Shown: in pieces, positions 60,693 to 64,000 of the stretch | Numbering within the stretch: the stretch's first letter is position 1 | How the letters are laid out: each line of letters starts with the position of its first letter | NCBI RefSeq assembly: GCF_008271745.1 | Contig: NZ_VKKZ01000021.1 | Coordinates: 124,001 to 188,000, forward strand | Length of the DNA stretch: 64,000 bases | Direction of reading: 5' to 3' | Source of the DNA: Rufibacter glacialis | Lineage (GTDB): Bacteria; Bacteroidota; Bacteroidia; Cytophagales; Hymenobacteraceae | Notes under the pieces: generated by a model | Databases searched by the model: none | What the model was told of the DNA's origin: nothing | Seen by the model: only the letters and a program-made list of their open reading frames with translations | Made by a program: the position numbers and the translations under genes

Positions 60693-61307
60693 ATAGATAA
60701 ACCGAAAGGTGAGGTTGAGCCGGGGTTGTTGGGCTTTGGTGGTTTTGGGGAGTTGGTGGAGCCAGAAATGTTGGGTGGGACCGGCCATGAGCAGCAGGCT
60801 GCCGGAGGGCAACACCAGAGTGTGTTTCAGGTCTTTCTGCTGCCGGTGCCGGAAAGAGAAGGTGCGTTCCTGGCCCAGACTCACAGAGGCAATGATGGGG
60901 TTCTGGCCCAGCTCCCGTTCATCATCTGCGTGCCAGCCCATGCTGTCTTGCCCGTGGCGGTAGAGGTTCAATAATACGCTGTTGAAAGAGGCGCCGGTCA
61001 ACTCCTGCAACGCAGTTCTTAAAATGGTTAACTCCGGTAGCCAGGGCAGCGGCTCCCAGATTAGGCCAGAATACGTGTAGGCTTTGCCCGCGTCGGCGTA
61101 CCAGGCGGTGAGCCGGGGCTGGTCTATCTGCTTCCCGAACATCCTGATCTTTTCCTGCCGCCAGGCTACTTTCTGGGTAAGGGCTTCCTGCAAAGCCAGC
61201 TGGTCTTCTGCCGGAATAAAGGCTGGGATCAGATAGACGGTTGCGTCTGGCAAGGGCAATAGAAAAGAGGCAAATTGTTTCTGGAACGCGGTAGATAAAT
61301 CCTGCAT
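60690..61307 (-). CDS. AlkB-like 2-oxoglutarate/Fe(II) dioxygenase
   Basis: The 205-residue protein has the AlkB iron-binding triad pattern: HAD in SMGWHADDERELG, a later His in GPTQHFWLHQLPKT, and the 2-oxoglutarate arginines in RLNLTFRFIY. Substrate residues SFRHRQQKD and the size match bacterial AlkB/ALKBH2-like repair enzymes. It reverses N1-methyladenine and N3-methylcytosine damage. It converges on ogt, also an alkylation-repair gene. The TGA stop codon comes from the repeat end. Confidence 0.92.
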   Translation of the reverse strand: MQDLSTAFQKQFASFLLPLPDATVYLIPAFIPAEDQLALQEALTQKVAWRQEKIRMFGKQIDQPRLTAWYADAGKAYTYSGLIWEPLPWLPELTILRTALQELTGASFNSVLLNLYRHGQDSMGWHADDERELGQNPIIASVSLGQERTFSFRHRQQKDLKHTLVLPSGSLLLMAGPTQHFWLHQLPKTTKAQQPRLNLTFRFIY

Positions 61308-61320
61308 GTCTAGTTAAAAC

Positions 61321-62637
61321 CTATTCCTTTCTTGCTGCGGCCGCTGCAGCCGCTACCTCTTCTCTTTCCTGTATTTCTAGCGGGGTTAAGGCTGGGTCCA
61401 CAAACTCACCGGGGGTTCTGGTACGGTCTAAGTACTGCATGACGGGGGAAGCCAGAAAACCGTGCACAAAGATAGAAAGCAGGATGATAAAGCCCGCCAC
61501 GGCCCAAATCTCCTGCGGGTCCATGAAAGAGGCCTTGCTTAACGCAAAAGCCACGTAAAAAATAGACCCTATGCCCCTGATCCCGAAAAAGCTGATGGCC
61601 CATTTCTCCGGCGTTTTCAGGGAAACCCCAAAAAGGCTCACAAACCCCGCCAGCGGCCGCACCACGAACACAAAAGCCACGCCCACGGCAATTCCCGGCC
61701 AGGTAAGGGCATCTAACAGTCCCCGAGCAATGCTTCCGCCCAGCACAATGAGCACAATCACCACCAGAATGCGTTCAATCTGGTCAGTGAAATCATGGAG
61801 CTCGCGGTGATAGGAATGGTCTTTCTCGTAGTTCTTGAGGGTAAGGCCCGTGATGAAAACGGCAATGAACCCGTAGCCGTGTACCATCTCGGTCAGGCCG
61901 TAAACCAACAGCGTGGCAGAGATAGCGACAAACCCGTCTTCGGTTTTAAAGGAACCCACCTTTTTGGGCAGCCTGAACAGCAGGTAGGCCAACGCCTTCC
62001 CCAAGAGGTACCCCATGGCCACGCCTGCCCCTATGCGGTACAGCAGATCATACCACAGCCAATGCACCAGCCAGTTCTCAGGCGCCAGGCCATAGGTGGC
62101 CAGGGCAATGGCCAGCCAGGTAAACGGGAAGGCCATGCTGTCATTCAGCCCGGCCTCGGCGGTAAGCGAGAAACGGGGTGCGTCTTCCACTTCCTGGCTG
62201 GGAGGGCCCACCTGCACATCAGAGGCCAGCACCGGGTCTGTGGGGGCCATGGCCGCCGCCAGCAACACCGCTGATGCCACTGAGAACCCCAGAAACTGCC
62301 AGGCCAGCCAGGCCAGCGCGCCAATGCACAACAGCATGGTCCAACTCACCAGCCGGAGCGGCACCTGCCAACTGGCCCAGGAGACGCTCCGGTTGATCTT
62401 GATACCCGTTCCCATGAGCGTGATGATGACGCATAGCTCTGAGAGCCGCAGCGTGAGGTCATTCTCGCGCAGCGGGTCAGGTTCCGGGAAGCCTAAGGGC
62501 AGCTTGTACAACCCATACCCCACCACCACAAAAAGCATGGCGTAGGAGAAGGGCACTTTCTTGAACCAAATAGGCAACCAAGCCATGGCCAGCGCCGCGG
62601 CACCGATGACCACAAAAGAGAGCAGGTAAATGTCCAT
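61321..62637 (-). CDS. cation/proton antiporter (CPA1, NhaP-like)
   Basis: The 438-residue protein has about 12 helices and the CPA motifs MAPTDPVLASDVQ and ALTAEAGLNDSMAFPF-type SLTAEAGLNDSMAFPF, whose acidic residues carry the exchanged ions. It should export Na+ or K+ in exchange for H+. A charged, Ala-rich cytoplasmic tail of about 40 residues ends the protein. No TrkA-C domain is present. It starts upstream of, and 13 bp before, the alkB-like gene on the same strand, so the two may be co-transcribed. Confidence 0.92.
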   Translation of the reverse strand: MDIYLLSFVVIGAAALAMAWLPIWFKKVPFSYAMLFVVVGYGLYKLPLGFPEPDPLRENDLTLRLSELCVIITLMGTGIKINRSVSWASWQVPLRLVSWTMLLCIGALAWLAWQFLGFSVASAVLLAAAMAPTDPVLASDVQVGPPSQEVEDAPRFSLTAEAGLNDSMAFPFTWLAIALATYGLAPENWLVHWLWYDLLYRIGAGVAMGYLLGKALAYLLFRLPKKVGSFKTEDGFVAISATLLVYGLTEMVHGYGFIAVFITGLTLKNYEKDHSYHRELHDFTDQIERILVVIVLIVLGGSIARGLLDALTWPGIAVGVAFVFVVRPLAGFVSLFGVSLKTPEKWAISFFGIRGIGSIFYVAFALSKASFMDPQEIWAVAGFIILLSIFVHGFLASPVMQYLDRTRTPGEFVDPALTPLEIQEREEVAAAAAAARKE

Positions 62638-62918
62638 GGCAGGTAATTCTTCTGGAGGGGTAGGCGTAAAAAAATCACGAAACCTTATTACATACGGGAA
62701 ACCTGCGCTTTTTCCTGCTATATTTTATAAAAAAAGGTCAAAATCACCCATAAATTTCTGTTCCATCTTTTTCTCCCTTTCTGACCTCTCCTCCCAAGCC
62801 TATAAAATGAAAAAGACCGTTTGGTGGCTGTTTTGTAGAAAACGGCCACCAAACGGTCTTTTTTAGGAAGAGCGAAAATCTATAAAAGCTTATACTTCCA
62901 GGTTAGCTCGCCAAAAAA
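62638..62918. other. 281-bp intergenic region between kynU and the antiporter gene
   Basis: AT-rich; the kynU terminator lies at 62810-62863. No ORF is supported. Confidence 0.55.
62810..62863 (-). terminator. terminator of kynU with IGP-type sequence
   Basis: A perfect 19-bp stem AAAAAGACCGTTTGGTGGC with its complement encloses TGTTTTGTAGAAAACG. The CGTTTGGTGGCTGTTTT part is an IGP arm with compensated partner. A and T tracts on both sides. Confidence 0.85.
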
Positions 62919-64000
62919 CTAGCTTCTGAAATGCTGCGCCAGGAACTGGCCAAACCGGTATACGTCTTCAAAGGTATTGTACATGGGCGTGGGGGCTACC
63001 CTGATCACGTTGGGCTCGCGCCAGTCCAGGATGAAGCCGTTGGCCATGAGCGTGTCAAACAGTTGGCGGCCGTTCTGGTGCACCAGCAGGGACAACTGGC
63101 AGCCTCTGGCCGAAGGTTCTTCTGGGGTGATTACCTCCAGGGCTGTTTTGGGTTGCTGCAATTCTTTGATCAGGAACTCCAGGTAGCCGGTGAGTTTTTC
63201 GCTTTTAGCCCGAAGATTGTCCATGCCAGCCTGGTCAAAGAGTTCCAAAGAGGCTTTGTGCACCGCCATGGGCAGCACCTGGCTGTTGGAAAGCTGCCAG
63301 CCATCGGCTCCGGCCATGGGAATAAAGCCTTTCTTCATCTGGAACCGCTGGCCCTGGTCATGGCCCCACCATCCCGCAAACCGGGGCAGGTCTGGGTTCT
63401 GCGCGTGCCGTTCATGCACAAACACCCCAGAGGTTCCCCCCGGGCCTGAGTTCAGGTATTTATAGGTACACCACACGGCAAAGTCCACGTTCCAGTCATG
63501 CAGGCGCAGGGTGACGTTGCCGGCAGCATGGGCCAGGTCAAACCCGCACATTGCTCCCACGGCATGGGCTTCCTGGGTAATGGCCGCCATGTCAAACACC
63601 TGCCCGGTGTAATAGTTCACACCGCCCATCATCACCAGCGCCAGTTCGCTTTCGTTTTCCCGGATGGTGGCCAGAATGTCTTCGGTGCGGAGGATGTGCT
63701 CGCCCGGCCGGGGGGCTACCTCCAGAATGGCTTCGTCTGGATTGAACCCGTGGAATTTCACCTGGCTTTCCAGGGCGTACTGATCAGAGGGGAAGGCGCC
63801 GGCCTCCGTGAGGATTTTGAACCGTTTGCCCTGCGGCCGATAGAAGGAAACCAACATAAGGTGCAGGTTCACGGTAAGTTGATTCATGACCACTACCTCT
63901 TCGGGCCTGGCACCCACTACCCGGGCGGTAGGCGCTGCCAGCAGGGTGTGGTACGTGAACCAGGGAGAGTCGCCGGTAAAATGGCCTTCCACGCCTAGTT
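62919..64000 (-). CDS. kynU: kynureninase, 5' end beyond the window
   Basis: The frame is open through the right edge; the visible part reads LGVEGHFTGDSPWFTYH and onward, 360 codons. Family signs are EEVVVMNQLTVNLHLML, GVNYYTGQVFDM, CGFDLAHAAGNVTL, and the PLP lysine region VWCTYKYLNSGPGG. It cleaves kynurenine or 3-hydroxykynurenine to (3-hydroxy)anthranilate plus alanine, acting with kmo. An internal GTG at 63992 should not be taken as the start, since the conserved residues continue beyond it. Confidence 0.95.
   Translation of the reverse strand, partial: LGVEGHFTGDSPWFTYHTLLAAPTARVVGARPEEVVVMNQLTVNLHLMLVSFYRPQGKRFKILTEAGAFPSDQYALESQVKFHGFNPDEAILEVAPRPGEHILRTEDILATIRENESELALVMMGGVNYYTGQVFDMAAITQEAHAVGAMCGFDLAHAAGNVTLRLHDWNVDFAVWCTYKYLNSGPGGTSGVFVHERHAQNPDLPRFAGWWGHDQGQRFQMKKGFIPMAGADGWQLSNSQVLPMAVHKASLELFDQAGMDNLRAKSEKLTGYLEFLIKELQQPKTALEVITPEEPSARGCQLSLLVHQNGRQLFDTLMANGFILDWREPNVIRVAPTPMYNTFEDVYRFGQFLAQHFRS

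Noticed and set aside
60424-60696. 90-codon ORF in the inverted-end repeat
   Set aside because: Its translation is the repeat itself (His/Ile/Ser-rich tandem units).
1-64000. tRNA, rRNA, riboswitch or prophage genes
   Set aside because: I looked for cloverleaf-like short genes, structured leaders with known cores and phage gene runs and recognised none; a covariance-model scan would be needed to exclude them.

Overview
The window looks like chromosomal DNA of a Bacteroidota bacterium, most likely order Cytophagales, family Hymenobacteraceae (Rufibacter/Pontibacter-like). This is inferred from gene content and promoter style, not from a database match. Supporting signs are a recurring TAnnTTTG minus-7 promoter element, DUF4142 lipoproteins, a carboxypeptidase-regulatory-type outer-membrane receptor, a LytS/LytTR pair, and kynurenine-pathway genes. 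Genes are dense and GC-rich. The clear exception is an AT-richer island at about 13.6-15.6 kb.

Layout. 0-3.2 kb: an operon on the minus strand, pxpB-pxpC-pxpA plus an NRAMP-fold transporter that runs off the left edge (5-oxoproline salvage). 3.8-13.6 kb: secreted or envelope proteins (M1 aminopeptidase, YceI protein, two alpha/beta hydrolases, lipoprotein, membrane protein) and a stand-alone KAS II. 13.6-15.6 kb: a REP/RAYT island with one HUH transposase gene, six 24-bp palindromes and a 29-codon hydrophobic ORF in its own small transcription unit. 15.6-31 kb: housekeeping and signalling genes (ettA, DUF349, ABC ATPase, ispD, PAS/GAF histidine kinase, queA, MacB-like permease, LOG protein, PepSY protein, D-threonine-aldolase-like enzyme). 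31-40 kb: uvrA with a basic tail, then a tandem array of DUF4142 lipoproteins. 40-48 kb: GH20 hexosaminidase, M28 peptidase, rpoN, asnS. 48.7-55.1 kb: a periplasmic charged helix protein, then a plus-strand run of TonB-dependent-type receptor (frameshifted), TPR-like protein, LytS-type kinase, LytTR regulator and DUF4252-like lipoprotein. 55-64 kb: CHASE/PAS kinase, kmo, ogt, alkB-like gene, cation/proton antiporter and a partial kynU. kmo and kynU belong to the same tryptophan/kynurenine route; ogt and the alkB-like gene are convergent alkylation-repair genes.

The most unusual content lies between the genes. An imperfectly palindromic repeat of about 38 bp recurs at least 19 times, only in intergenic DNA. 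It also forms the core of three perfect terminator-like hairpins. A REP/RAYT system, a MITE-like element with 36-bp inverted ends and a 350-bp element with GATTGAATGA-type inverted ends are also present; the last two supply the stop codons of neighbouring genes. Two genes (28.7 kb and 49.5 kb) carry single frameshifts that could be real decay or assembly errors. No tRNA, rRNA, CRISPR array or prophage was recognised.
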